The notes under the pieces: generated by a model | What the model was told of the DNA's origin: nothing | The model's database searches: none | What the model saw: the letters and a program-made list of their open reading frames with translations, nothing else | Made by a program: the position numbers and the translations under genes | Shown here: in pieces, positions 11,507 to 23,300 of the stretch | How positions within the stretch are numbered: position 1 is the stretch's first letter | Layout: each line of letters opens with the position of its first letter | From: Zanthoxylum bungeanum | Lineage: Eukaryota > Streptophyta > Magnoliopsida > Sapindales > Rutaceae | Reading direction: 5' to 3' | DNA length: 64,000 bases | NCBI GenBank assembly: GCA_019454045.1 | Contig: SKCR01023804.1 | Location: 248,001-312,000 of the forward strand

Positions 11507-12330
11507 ATGGCATCTGCAATTATCTGAATTCTAAAACAACAAGAAAAATTAACTAGGGAAAACTATGTTAAATGGAAAAGTGACATGAATGTTATTTTGG
11601 TATGTGAAGACCTTAAGTTTGTCTAATGGAGGAATGTCCTCCTCAGCCAGCGTCAAATGCTGGCAGAGCTGCATATAATATCTATAATAACTAGATTAAG
11701 GCCGATGAGAAATCTCATAGCTATTTGATAGCATCCATGTCTGAGGTTCTTGCCGCATAGCATGAGCCTATGGCGACAACATCATTGATTATGCAGTCTT
11801 TACAGAACATGTTGGGGCAGCCTTCAGACCGGCAACAACATGAGGCAATAGTCTTTGTATTGCCCGCTAGAATGAAGAAAGGTACATCAGTCTAAGACCA
11901 TGTGTTAAGGATGATGTCTCATCTTAATATGACTGAAACTCATGGTGCACGTATCAATGTGCAAAGTCAGGTAACAATGATCATGGAAATCCTTCTGAAG
12001 CATTTCTTGCAGTTTAAAAGCAATTGTTCTATGAATAAGTTGACTTTTACGTTGACTGAACTACTAAATGAGCTCATTAATTACAAGTCTGTCATGATGG
12101 GTCCTCGTAGGTTCAATGTTGAGGCAAATATTTTAGAATCTTCTAAATCTGCAAAGAAGAAGAAGAAAGGCAATTGGAAGGTTAAGGAAAAACCAATGAA
12201 GAAAAAAAACAACAAAGACTCTAAAGGTACCAATGCTAAAGGAAAATATTTCCATTGTGAACAACAATGGCATTGGAAAAGGAATTGTCCAAAATACCTA
12301 CATGAGCTTAAAGAGAAGAAAAATACAGGT
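11507..12330 (+). pseudogene. Copia B gag with degenerate zinc knuckle
   Basis: The frame starts ATG-GCA-TCT but meets a stop after six codons, and further stops and a frame change follow before the open part at 11902. Copia gag landmarks are visible: N-Y-V-K-W-K-S-D-M-N-V-I-L, then A-S-M-S-E-V-L, H-V-L-R-M-M-S-H-L, and L-L-N-E-L. A lysine-rich tail precedes the zinc knuckle at about 12235-12290, which reads Y-F-H-C-x4-H-x4-C. The first Cys of C-x2-C-x4-H-x4-C is a Tyr, so metal binding would be impaired. In the intact family gag packages the RNA. Confidence 0.85.
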
Positions 12331-12616
12331 AAATACGATTTTTTTGTCATTGAGTCTATTTTGGTGGAGGATGATAAATCCATATGGATTGTTGATTTTG
12401 GTGTCATTAACCATGTTTGTTGCTCTTTGTAGCTACTTGATTCATGGAAGGACCTTGCTGAAGGTAGCTTTACCATGAGAGTTGGGACAAAGGATGTTGT
12501 TTCAGCTAGAACAGTGGTAGTTTCCAATTTGAATTTTAATAAAATTTATTTGTGTTTCAATGGTGTGCTTTATATTCCTGGTTTTCGTAGGAATTTTATT
12601 TCTATAAAAAAAATTC
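12331..12616 (+). pseudogene. Copia B aspartic protease remnant
   Basis: The frame contains W-I-V-D-F-G-V-I-N-H-V, where copia proteases have W-x-x-D-S-G-A-T/S-x-H. The catalytic triplet D-S/T-G has become D-F-G and a stop at 12430-12432 follows. The downstream part (V-L-Y-I-P-G-F-R-R-N-F-I-S) keeps the family pattern V-L-y-v-P-x-l-x-x-N-L-l-S. The enzyme would be inactive. Confidence 0.8.
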
Positions 12617-13888
12617 ATGGAAAATGGTTTTTCTATTTCATTTAATAATAAATCGATTATTATTAGTAGAAATGGATTAACAATTTGCACAGGAAATTCA
12701 GAGAATAATCTATATGTATTAAAGCCGTTAATGCATAAATCACTGGTTAATACTAAAATGTTTAAGATTGAAAAATCTAAAACGAAACAACAAAAGATTT
12801 CTCATAATGACACAAATCTATGGCATCGTAGACTTGGTCATATTAACCTTGACCGGATAGATAGATTAATTAAGAATGGAGTTTTAAATCAGTTAAAACT
12901 TGGTACTTTACATGTCTGTGAATCCTGTTTAGAAGGCAAAATGACTAAGAGACCTTTTACTAGAAAAACGGATAAGAGCCAAGGAAACACTTGAGCTAAT
13001 ACATTCGGACGTTTGCAGACCGATGAATGTAAAAGCCCGATGTGGTTATAAATACTTTGTCACTTTTATTGATGATTATTCTAGATATGGGTATGTTTAC
13101 CTAATGCAGCATAAGTCAGATACATGTGAAAAGTTCAAAGAATATCGTGCTGAGGTTGAGAACCAGTTAGGTAAAAGCATCAAAATTCTACAATCAGATC
13201 GTGTAGGAGAATACCTTGATAGAGATTTCGAGGAATTCTTAGTTGAGCATGGAATTGTTTCACAGCTCACAGCACCTGGAATACCACAGACAAAATGGTA
13301 TTGCAGAAATGAGAAATCGGCCCCTACTAGACATGATGAGATTAATGTTTAGTTATAGCACTCTACCTAGTTAATTATGGGGGTATGCATTGCAAACTGC
13401 AATGTATATCCTGAATGTAGTTCCTTATAAGTCTGTTCCTAAGACTCCCTTAGAGTTGTGGAATATTCGTAAAGCTAGTTTGCGACATTTTCCCATATGG
13501 GGGTGTCCCGCATATGTGCTAAAGAACAAGACTACTAAGTCGGAACTACGTTCACAGATGTGCCTATTTGTAGCCTATCCTAAAGAAAATAGGGGTGGAT
13601 TCTTTTATAGTCCAAAAGATAATAAATTATTTGTGTCGACAAATGCTACATTTCTTGAGGAGGATTATATGAGAGAGTTCAAACCTCGAAGTAAAGTGTT
13701 ACTTGAGGAGTTACTTACTAGTACGACCAGTAAACCATTGTCAAATGTTGACAAATACAAAACACCTTCTACATCTGATATTCAGATGCAAGTTTATCAG
13801 GATACCATATTACCTAGACGTAGTGGAAGGGTTGTAAGACAACCTGAACGCTATTTAGGAAATGGAGAGGTGCAAGTTGTTGCATCTT
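12617..13888 (+). pseudogene. Copia B pre-integrase domain and integrase
   Basis: The pre-integrase zinc domain reads L-W-H-R-R-L-G-H-I-N followed by C-E-S-C-L-E-G-K-M-T-K-R-P-F. The frame then breaks near 12990. The integrase core continues at 13023 with T-F-I-D-D-Y-S-R-Y-G-Y-V-Y-L (first Asp) and Q-S-D-R-V-G-E-Y-L (second Asp). The segment holding the catalytic Glu is shifted and damaged around 13290-13350. The C-terminal part is open from 13390 (A-M-Y-I-L-N-V-V-P, then W-G-C-P-A-Y-V). At least two frame breaks make it non-functional. Confidence 0.9.
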
Positions 13889-15442
13889 GTGATGGTATAG
13901 ATGATCCATTGACCTATCGTAGTGTAATGAAAGATACTGATAAAGAGGAATGGCTCAAAGCCATGAACCTCGAGATGGAGTCTATGTACTCCAACTCGGT
14001 CTGGGAACTTGTAGACCAACCTGATGGAGTAAAACGCATAGGTTGTAAAGACTTTATCAAGATTAGGCTAGTGGCAAAGGGTTATACCCAGAAAGAGGGA
14101 GTTGACTATGAATAGACTTTCTCGCCAGTAGCCATGATAAAATCCATTCGGATTCTTCTTTCTATTGCCGCATATTATGACTATGAGATTTGGCAAATGG
14201 ACGTCAAGACTGTATTCTTGAATGGCAATCTTGATGAGAGTATCTATATGGTACAACCAGAGGGGTTCATATCCCAAGGTCAGGAGCAAAAAGTTTGCAA
14301 GTTGTAAAAGGTCCATTTATCGGCTTAAGCAATCATCTAGATATTGGAACATAAGGTTTGATACTATGATCAAATCTTATAACTTTGAGCAGAACATCAA
14401 TAAACTTTGTGTCTACAAGCATATCATTGATGGTAAGGTGATTTTCCTTGTGTTATACGTCGATGATATTTTACTCATTAGGAATGATGTAAAGATATTA
14501 TCGGACGTGAAAATCTGGCTAGCTAACCAATTCAAAATGAAAGATTTGGGAGAGGTAAGTTATGTACTTAGGATTCAGATCATTCGGGATCGCAAGAAAC
14601 GACTATTAGCAATGTCTCAAGCAACCTTTATTGATAAGTTTCTTGTGCGATTTGGTATGCAGAATTCTAAGAAAGGTAATTTACCTTTCAGACATGGAAT
14701 TCATTTGTCTAAGGAACAGTCTCCTAAGACACCTCAAGCAGTTGAGGAGATGAGACATATACTATATGATTCAGCAGTTGGAAGTCTTATGTATGCTATA
14801 TTATGCACAAAATCGGACATTTGCTTTGCAGTGGGAGTAGTCAGTAGGTTTCAATCCAACCCAGGATTAGATCATTGGATGGCGGTGAAATATATTCTCA
14901 AGTATCTTAGGAGAACGAGAAATTATATGCTTGTATATTCCAGTAAGGATATGATCCTGAGAGGATATATTGACTCTAATTTTCAGACGGATGTCGATTC
15001 TTGGAAACCAACATCCGGATCAGTGTTCACCTTAGGTGGTGGGGCTATTGTATGGAGGAGCATAAAACAATCTTGTATTGCTAACTCCACCATAGAGGCT
15101 GAATATGTAGCAGCTTGTGAAGCAGTTAAGGAAGTAGTCTAGCTCCGTACGTTCTTGGCAGATTTAGAAGTTGTTCCCGATATGGATAAACCACTCACAC
15201 TTTATTGCGATAATAGTGGTGCAGTGGCGAATTCCAAAGAATCAAGAAGCCATAAGAGGGGTAAGCATATTGAGAGAAAATATCACCTCATTAGGGAGAT
15301 AGTGCATAGAGGAGATGTCGTTGTCACGCAGATTCTATCCGCAGAAAACCGGGCTGATCCGTTTATAAAGATCTTATCGGCTAAAGTTTTTGAAGGTCAC
15401 CTAAAGGGTTTAGGATTACATGACATGTCCCATTTACTCTAG
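13889..15442 (+). pseudogene. Copia B reverse transcriptase and RNase H
   Basis: RT begins in the frame open to 14115 (R-L-V-A-K-G-Y-T-Q-K-E-G-V-D-Y-E) and meets a TAG. It continues with M-D-V-K-T-V-F-L-N-G, then needs a frameshift near 14300 to reach the next open frame (14222-15142). That frame carries L-K-Q-S-S-R-Y-W-N, the catalytic L-Y-V-D-D-I-L-L-I and, in RNase H, N-S-T-I-E-A-E-Y. A TAG at 15140-15142 precedes the last RNase H part (Y-C-D-N-S-G-A-V-A), which ends at 15442. YVDD is intact, but three lesions disable the protein. Confidence 0.92.
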
Positions 15443-15446
15443 TTCA

Positions 15447-15455
15447 AGTGGGAGA
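15447..15455 (+). other. Copia B polypurine tract
   Basis: The run aagtgggaga (15446-15455) lies one base before the LTR2 start and matches the tract of Copia A in sequence and position. Confidence 0.8.
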
Positions 15456-15456
15456 T

Positions 15457-17456
15457 TGTTGGGATATATACTCTAGAGCATCATGTACTGTAAACAGAAT
15501 TGATTATTGTAATAATAAACGCATTATCCTTTTATCAAAGTTGTTTGATTTATGTCATATATTGTCCAATTCTCTTGTTTACTTTGATCACTTTTGTACC
15601 TTCAGACTTAGTGTATGTTTGATACACAAGAGGATTTAAGTCTGAAGTTAGTAATATAAATAGTCCATAGAGAGCAAACAAAGAGGGTACTGTGTTTGTA
15701 GTATATCTATAGATGTGGTCCATTCTATACTTGTATGACGACCTTGATCCAGGATCGTTCATATAGTGACATGGGAATGGAGGCACATTGTATGATGAGA
15801 TCATATAGGACTGGACTCAGATAAATACAAATTTTCTTTTAATATCTGTTAACCGAAGAAATTTATTTTATCTAATAGTTGGTCATATATGGATTCGATC
15901 TTAATCCTGAGTGTACTACGACCTCCTGTATGACAGGCTATGTCTTTTGATTTACTATGGTGAGGTTGGTGTAGCATTCCTGGCTACTAACTACGTATTT
16001 TGGTGATATAGTGTGGTGTGTAGCTGGGAATGTTTTACATAGATATGGAATTCAATCCTTATTTCAGAAGCAGAAGAATATCTCTTTTAAGAATTGATTC
16101 GAGACTTGAACAATTTGAGCGCTCAACTTTTCTATTACGAATAGAATGTTTTAAATTCATAATTGTTATGAATTAATTGTTCATTATAGAATCAATGTTG
16201 CTTAAGAGACAAAATATTTAGAGGGGTTTAAGGGACTTATGACCCGACTCTATTTATTAGATATTTATGAAGGCCTATATCCATATGTAATGACTATATC
16301 GATGGACACCGAGGTTGTTCGGCTTATATTTTCCATATACAGTAACATGAATTCAACTTCGAGTTTTTAGTGGAGTTAATAGTTCGTAATATTTAATTAA
16401 AGAGTTTAATTAATATTTCAGAATTATTGGAGCTCGGAACCATAGGTCCATTTGGTCCCCGTGCTAGCTCGATTAACTGTAGCAAACCTAATATAATTAG
16501 ATTGTCTAATAATATACTCACATTATAGTTATATATTATTAATAAGATTAATGATATATTTTGTAACAAATGAAAACTATGTTAAATTAGTTTAACTTAA
16601 TGATTTCTAGAATTCTTTGATTATGAGATAATCAAATCATGATTATGAGATAATGATGTTAGTAATAATTATGAGATAATTACTACAACATAATTGGAGG
16701 TAATTAAATCATTATTAAGATAATGATTTTTTATTTACCTTCGAGACAAAGCCATATGGCTTACCATGCTCTTCAACTTATTATGTCTATTAGGTGGCAT
16801 TTATACACCTAATGGCTTTGTCATTAGCTAACAATTTTTATGCTTTGGTATGGCATTCGCATTAATGTGTTTGCCATTATAAGAAAGCATTAGATGCTTA
16901 ATGAAAAAGTCTTTGTCTTTACCTTAATATTTCTTATGCTTTGGTAGGGCATTCACATTAATATGTTTGACATTGCAAGAAAGTATTAGATGCTTAATGA
17001 CAAAGTTAATTGGATTATGTAAGTGAATATAATCTCTACCATCTCTCTTCACTTGTAAGTGTTACCATTTTCATTCATTCACACAAGTGCTTAATAGAAA
17101 AAAAAAGAGTTCAAATATTCACAATTATTGTAAGAGTGTTTGAAAAAAAAATTCCAAAAGCCAAACACCAATGTGACAACATTTATTTTCTAAATTGTTT
17201 AGAGTTGATCTTTGTGAGTGAAGCCCACACTTCAATTTGTTGGTTTCGAGTCATAGTTCGGAAGATCGGGTGGTTGATCCAAGTGTTGGACACCAAAGGA
17301 AACTCATCTACATCAAAGGATTAAAATTCATTCTCCAATTGTTGGAGGAATTCGACTACAATAAGGAAGAAGGCAAGGAAAATTTTAAAAGTCCATACCG
17401 GAGCCGGTGGCCAACATTAGCAACTTCCGCTGCGCTAAGGAAAGTCGTTTCCTATA
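15457..17456 (+). repeat. Copia B LTR2 (right)
   Basis: It starts TGTTGGGATATATACTC right after the polypurine tract and ends ...TTTCCTATA. It is about 2.0 kb and co-linear with LTR1, differing by scattered substitutions and a few small indels. Those differences show the two have aged since insertion. Confidence 0.85.
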
Positions 17457-17905
17457 ATTGGCATTAAGAGCTCAAGTTTGAAAAGTGTTATTAACCATTC
17501 TCCTTTAAAGTTTTAATTTTTTTAATAATTTATATGAGATATAGATTATTAGTATGCATGTTATGATGAGTAGGCACAATTAGATTCATGAGATGAATGG
17601 TTTTAATGTTTACTTTGATTCATGTGATGAATGTATTGCGTTGTTCAGTAATTTTTCCGGATTTTATTTTTTAGTATTGGGAATGTAAGACCATAAGGTC
17701 ATATTCTTTCAAGTGTTGTAAGTTCATTTCCTTTGTAATAAGTTCATTTGTAACCCTATTTGTAACTTGGAGGAGCCGATGCCGCAAATGACTTATGATG
17801 AAGAAACTCCGCGAAGAACTCAACAACACACCATGGAGCAAGATTTGAAGACCAATGGATGCCTTGGATTTATTGTACTAATTAGATTAGTATAGAAAAA
17901 TAAGA
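17457..17905 (+). repeat. Second copy of Copia B leader, truncated
   Basis: This segment matches 9630-10092 (tggcatyaagagc, then ttgaaaagtgtt, the atatagattattagtatgcatg block, and gaagaactca). It stops at agaaaaataag, where the two copies diverge. Confidence 0.85.
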
Positions 17906-17921
17906 GCCTTGGATTTATTGT
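17906..17921. repeat. 16-bp filler-like duplication at the Copia B/gypsy junction
   Basis: The phrase gccttggatttattgt at 17861-17876 is repeated here, exactly between the end of the Copia B leader and the first recognisable gypsy RT codons (antisense L-V-D). Short templated duplications at junctions are typical of plant end-joining repair. Confidence 0.6.
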
Positions 17922-17940
17922 GTCTACCAGCTGGTCTATC
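17922..17940 (-). pseudogene. Tat gypsy RT fragment left of the LARD
   Basis: On the - strand the bases read as the continuation of the RT motif P-L-P-K-I-D-Q-L-V-D. They join directly to 27020-27122 once the LARD and one copy of its TSD are removed. Confidence 0.7.
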
Positions 17941-20381
17941 TGTTGGGGTTTTATGGCGGAAATATCGGTAACGCAGCGGAAAATCAAAATTTTCCGATTT
18001 CAAAATTTTTCTCGGATCAATAAAATAAACTTATTTATTTAATTATCCAATTATCAAATTCTGAAAAATTACACAAGAGATCAAATTTCTTGGTAATTAC
18101 TGAATTACCCCAAAACTTTGTAAATTGATTATTTTAGCCCAAAAATGATCAAATATAATTTTGGATGATTTTAAATCATTTCTAAAATATTTTTCAACAC
18201 ATCTAATGCATCAAAATCAGATTTCACACAAATCACCGATTTTTGAGTAATTGTCGTGAGCACCCCAAATTTTCAAGTAATTGCATTTTGGTCTATTTTG
18301 TTCAAAACATCACAAGATCAAATCCAATAAACCCAAAAATTTACATGCATCATATTCATACCATAAAACATCAAATATATGAAATGCCCCAAATTTGGAG
18401 TGGGTTATGAACTCTAATTTTTCAATTTCATCAAATTGTCCAATTTTACCAAATCTTTAAAATTCAACACTTTAATCCATTCAATACTTCACCAAACAAC
18501 CTTCACCACTTTGAAATCACTCTAGAACAATTCTAGGTCACCAAGAAGTGGCTTACTAACTCTAGAATGACAACTTTGATTTTCAAAGAATCAAAAGTAT
18601 GCCTTTGAAACCATTTCAAGGCTACTTACATACATGAATCTTTCATCCAAGTTCTCAAACAAATAAACACAAACCAAAAGAAAAGAGAGAACATCCAAGC
18701 AACAAAAAAGGATGCTAAGCATGTTAGAAACAATTTCCATGTTGAAGACTTAAAGAAAATACTTACAAAAATAAGTTTTTCCAAGACTTTTTCCTTTTGT
18801 CCTTCAAGCTTGCTCTCAACTCTTTTTGTGTTATTTTTATGTGTTTGAAACTTATGAAACCCTAAAAAATGAAACAAACAATATATACCCCTCATATTTG
18901 GCCTTGGCCGAAACTAGGCATAAGGGAAAATATCATGATATTTTTTTATTTGTTTCATTAAAGCTTTGTCAACTTGTTTACTTGAATCATTACAACTTTA
19001 ATAACCTTTTAACAAGTCAACAAAAGCAACTCAAGCCATTAAATAAAATATCATAACCTTAGATATTTATGTTTTTAATTAATTTAATTATTTAACAATT
19101 AAATAATCAAATAATTATTTAAATACAAATATATTAAATATATGTTTTATATTTACATTAAATATCAAATACATATATATATTTATGATATTAGTCAAAT
19201 ATCTCAATTTGACAATTAATTAATGTGTATTTGATAAAATCTAACATTAAATGCAAATACACAAAAATTAGGAAATGACTATTAGGTCACATTGCATGTA
19301 TTTTTTGTTTAACCTTTAAACGACTTATAAATAATCAGTATTATTTATAAATGTTGCCCTAGTGCTTTACGAGTATATTTCATTAGTGAGAATCTCTAGA
19401 ATCAGGTATATCCGTCACAAAATCCAATTTCGTGTCCATAATTTACCCACTCGTAGATTATGACGACCACAGATAAACTAGCTGAATCATACAGGTCGAG
19501 GTCATTGCATACGTATAATCCCTCCGTCACAGGTATCCGGATAATACAAGAGATACATATGTTAACGTCAAATCTCTATAGGTATTATCCTGTCGACGTA
19601 TCTAGTAGCAATCTCTAAATAACATTCGGAACTTACTTCCGAAGTATACTGTGGCCACAGATTTAACAGACTGCTAATCATATATGGACTACCTATTCTC
19701 TGTACACAGAACTGACGGATCATATCTTGATACACACAGGATATCATGAGGATCGGTCCACACCCAACGAACAGACGGAGGTCTGATCTAAATAGATCGG
19801 TGACGTGACTGCCATCTAAGTGTGGAGGATGTCTCATACATCCACAGTGGTATCGCAAGTCGAAGGACCACTATGCTACTCAACCCGCGAAGATTCTTAT
19901 TGATGTTGGTGTACCATCCATTAAGAATCTTGGATGAGTCGTTCAGTGTTTATCCACTATAAACACCTACACGTCTATACGAGTCTCCCCAGACTCATGG
20001 TTTAATGGGATAAACCATCGGACCAAGTCTCGATATACGACATGTACTGGTCTCAACGGATTTGACTAACCAACCCGTGGTAGTGAATACTGACCAGGAA
20101 CAGTATTTGATAATATACATTTAGCAGTAACACTTCCCAATGTCAATTACAAACTAGCTTTGTAACTGTGTACTGCATTATATATTATCAAGCCTTTGTC
20201 TAATTTATACATATCACTAAACCATATTTAGTTTCAATCTAATCGTAATCAGATCGAACACATATATAAAAACAAGAGGTGCAACCATAAATAAGTAATA
20301 TTATGGAAAAAGGGATTGTTCGTATTCAGGAATCAGACATAAATACGGAGCGGATTGGCGTTCTGATTACCAACTCCAACA
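17941..20381 (-). repeat. LARD 3' LTR
   Basis: On its own strand it runs TGTTGGAGTTGGTAATCAG ... AAAACCCCAACA and is about 2.44 kb. It holds no gene. Short open frames at 18626-18895 and 19568-19858 (- strand) recur in the partner LTR and look incidental. Confidence 0.9.
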
Positions 20382-23300
20382 ATTTCTCCCACTTGCTCTT
20401 GTGCCAATCCACGGTATCATATATACATCTCAATGTGTATCGTATACACATAGCTCTCAAAAGCTCACCTAGCACTTAAGAGGTAGGCTACAAGAAGTAG
20501 GTCCGCTATATCATATTGAGTTTGTCAAACAAACTCCATCGTTTCCCATAGCCAGCATCATTCATATTTTGTAGAATCTAAATTATACATTAATATGACT
20601 CTGATGCTACATCAGTATTGTGCTACAGCTACTGAGTTGTCCAAGTATTTTGGGATCAAATCCAAAATACTATGAAGACAACCGCAAGTACAACATCAAT
20701 CCAAAACTTCTAATTTATAAGGTCATTATGCAACTTCATAAGTCGATACTTCATAAGTTGCATCTAATTCCACTCACAAATTAGAATCCTCTCTGACACT
20801 CCCACTGCATCTTTTCTGACTCTTTATGACTTAGACTGTCTAACGTCATAATTAGTCTCAAAACTAATATGACCATAATGGTTGCAGACTGTATTCTCCA
20901 TGAATTAGAAACTCGTTCTTAATATCTCAAAGATCACAAAGAACGTGTTTCAAGATCCATCATATGGTCTATAGGATATCAAAATAACTTGTAACAATTA
21001 CGATTAAATCGATATCTTTAATCGCACATAATAAAGTATTCATTATGTGATCATCATATGATACATAAGATTGATTAGACATTCTAATCAATATCTCTTT
21101 CGAAAAAGGAATCATCATTTACGAAAGATGAATACTATATACAAGACACACATTAACTGTCAAACAGTTATACTAACTGTCATACAGATAGCCTTGTTGT
21201 GTCTTTTATTAGATCATATCTAATGCACGAATAATAGGAGTATCTCACAAGTCTCTTAGTTTTATATCTTATATAACACTTTATATCGAATATAACAGAG
21301 ACTACTCTCACTACTTTCACGGAGTAAAGAAGACTGAGGTAAACCTCTTACCTTACAAACATCTCATTATTACTATAATAATGATAATGTTGTTAGGATA
21401 TATAACACTATAAAGTAATTTGTACGCTCCCACTAACCCTTCAATCACAAATGTGTTCTCTATACTTTGATAAAATCAGACAATCTGACTGATATCAAAA
21501 TTAGAGAACACGGATTTTCAGAAGACTTATCCGAGTCTACAATAGGCTCTATAAGCTAGCACACTAAACTGCAATCTCAGCAGAACACAAACTCTAGGGC
21601 CATTCCAGAACGAACTCTTCAAACAAAGAAATCACAATTGATCTCTTATCCGAAGAAGCCATTCAAAAAACGCCACTTTGTATTCTTTAGCTAAAATACA
21701 CAATTTAATATTAACATTAACCAAAAGATCTTAAATTGTTTAATTAGTGTGACTAGAGACAAGTTTCCTCAGAATCTATAATAGATTACTGAGTACAACC
21801 TTTCTTACTGTCATACTGTAAAGGTCAAACCTTTAATCAGCTCACATTGCTTTTGCTGCACAAATAATTAGCACATATCATGAACTAATTCATAATTAAA
21901 GCTTAATCAAGTTCAAAACTTGATCGTAGTAAGCTACGAACAATCTTAGATCTATGGTTCAATGGTGAACTTCCAGAATCGATATCAAACATCGCTTCCA
22001 TTATAAGTTATAGGATAATTTTCTTCAATAAGAAAATGACAGAACCATTAAGTATCAAATACTCGTAAATGATTCTGTTATCTTATTGGACTTGTACGGA
22101 AGATGTATAAGGGTTGTTTCATCTTATTAATTACTTAGTTCCATTTATAATTTATCATTCTCACATTTGACTTCAATAAGTCAAGTCCTTTCTACAATGG
22201 TTAACATCCGATGTTACACACCAAGTAATAAAACAATTTTATTATTTAGGATTTTAGGAAAGATATTCTATCAAATAGAATACAATATTCTATAAAATAG
22301 AATAAATGATAAACTTTTTACTTATACCTCCGAGGTGTAAGTAATTTCCATTATATAACTATTATATAAAAGAAAGATTCAAATCTCAAAATTTTCAAGA
22401 TTAAGATTTTCTACATATACATATCATATATGTAACTGTAGAAATTAATGGAACCTAAATTAAAAAAGATGAACTAGTATTACTGGAGCATAACCCCAAG
22501 AGTATTGAAACTAATTCGGTAACACTCAATATCAAACGAATCAAATCATATAAGATTCGACTGCTCCCACTACTCAATTCCATCAAGATGGAATCGTGGA
22601 AGAATAATATTGAATAAGAATCATATTCACTGAATAACCTTAGAACTAATTGCTTTAAATTCATATGTTTGATCGTATCAAAGATCTTTGACAGTTCAAA
22701 GACATGTAATGAATTTTAAGGATATAGTTCTCATAAAACTTCAGATTGAATATATTTGAACAAGTCAAAAATGTTCAACCTACGTTTCATCAGAACAGAT
22801 TAAAAGTTCTTGATCATTTCAAGACGTTCAATATGTGTTCTTTCAGAAACACGTAACTAATTTATGACAATTCATAAAATAAGTTACGAAGTAAAGAAAA
22901 CTACCTCAAGCAATTACAATTCATTAAACTACATACATCTAATGTATCAGTTTAATAAATCTGGTGGTCCAATGACCAATCATTGGTTCAACGAGATTTT
23001 AATCACCTTCCCGAATACAATATTCATTAAATGGATAAGGATATGTGGTGTGATCTTATATCAAACCATCATTTACCATACGGAATAAGCATCCAATGCT
23101 CAAGTGACAAAATCTCATAAAGCACCGTTCTAAATTATTTACTTTACCGAATAATTTTTCTTAATGTTTATCTCTACGTCAATGACACTACTAGTTATAT
23201 TTAAGATATATAATAATTATTTATAAAGAACAAGTAACTATCCAATAGTCGCAAGTTCCAATATCAAATATCAAAACAATCGTTAACTAATATTTTAAAT

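Larger units (their letters stand above)
7619..17905 (+). mobile_element. Copia B: Ty1/copia element in LTR-internal-LTR-leader arrangement
   Basis: LTR1 (7619-9629), PBS-like site, long leader, gag, protease, integrase, RT/RNase H, polypurine tract and LTR2 (15457-17456) are all present in order. After LTR2 the sequence does not end. It continues with about 450 bp that match the leader following LTR1 (9630-10092). The block is therefore the remains of a tandem or recombined pair rather than a simple insertion. All ORFs carry stops or shifts. No TSD was found. Confidence 0.88.

Noticed and set aside
11902..12527. Opposite-strand open frame of 148 residues over Copia B gag
   Set aside because: It is the complement of a lysine-rich gag stretch and shows no independent signal.
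18626..18895. 89-residue hydrophobic open frame, repeated at 25274-25543
   Set aside because: It lies in the two LARD LTRs, which were identical at insertion, and the older solo LTR does not keep it.
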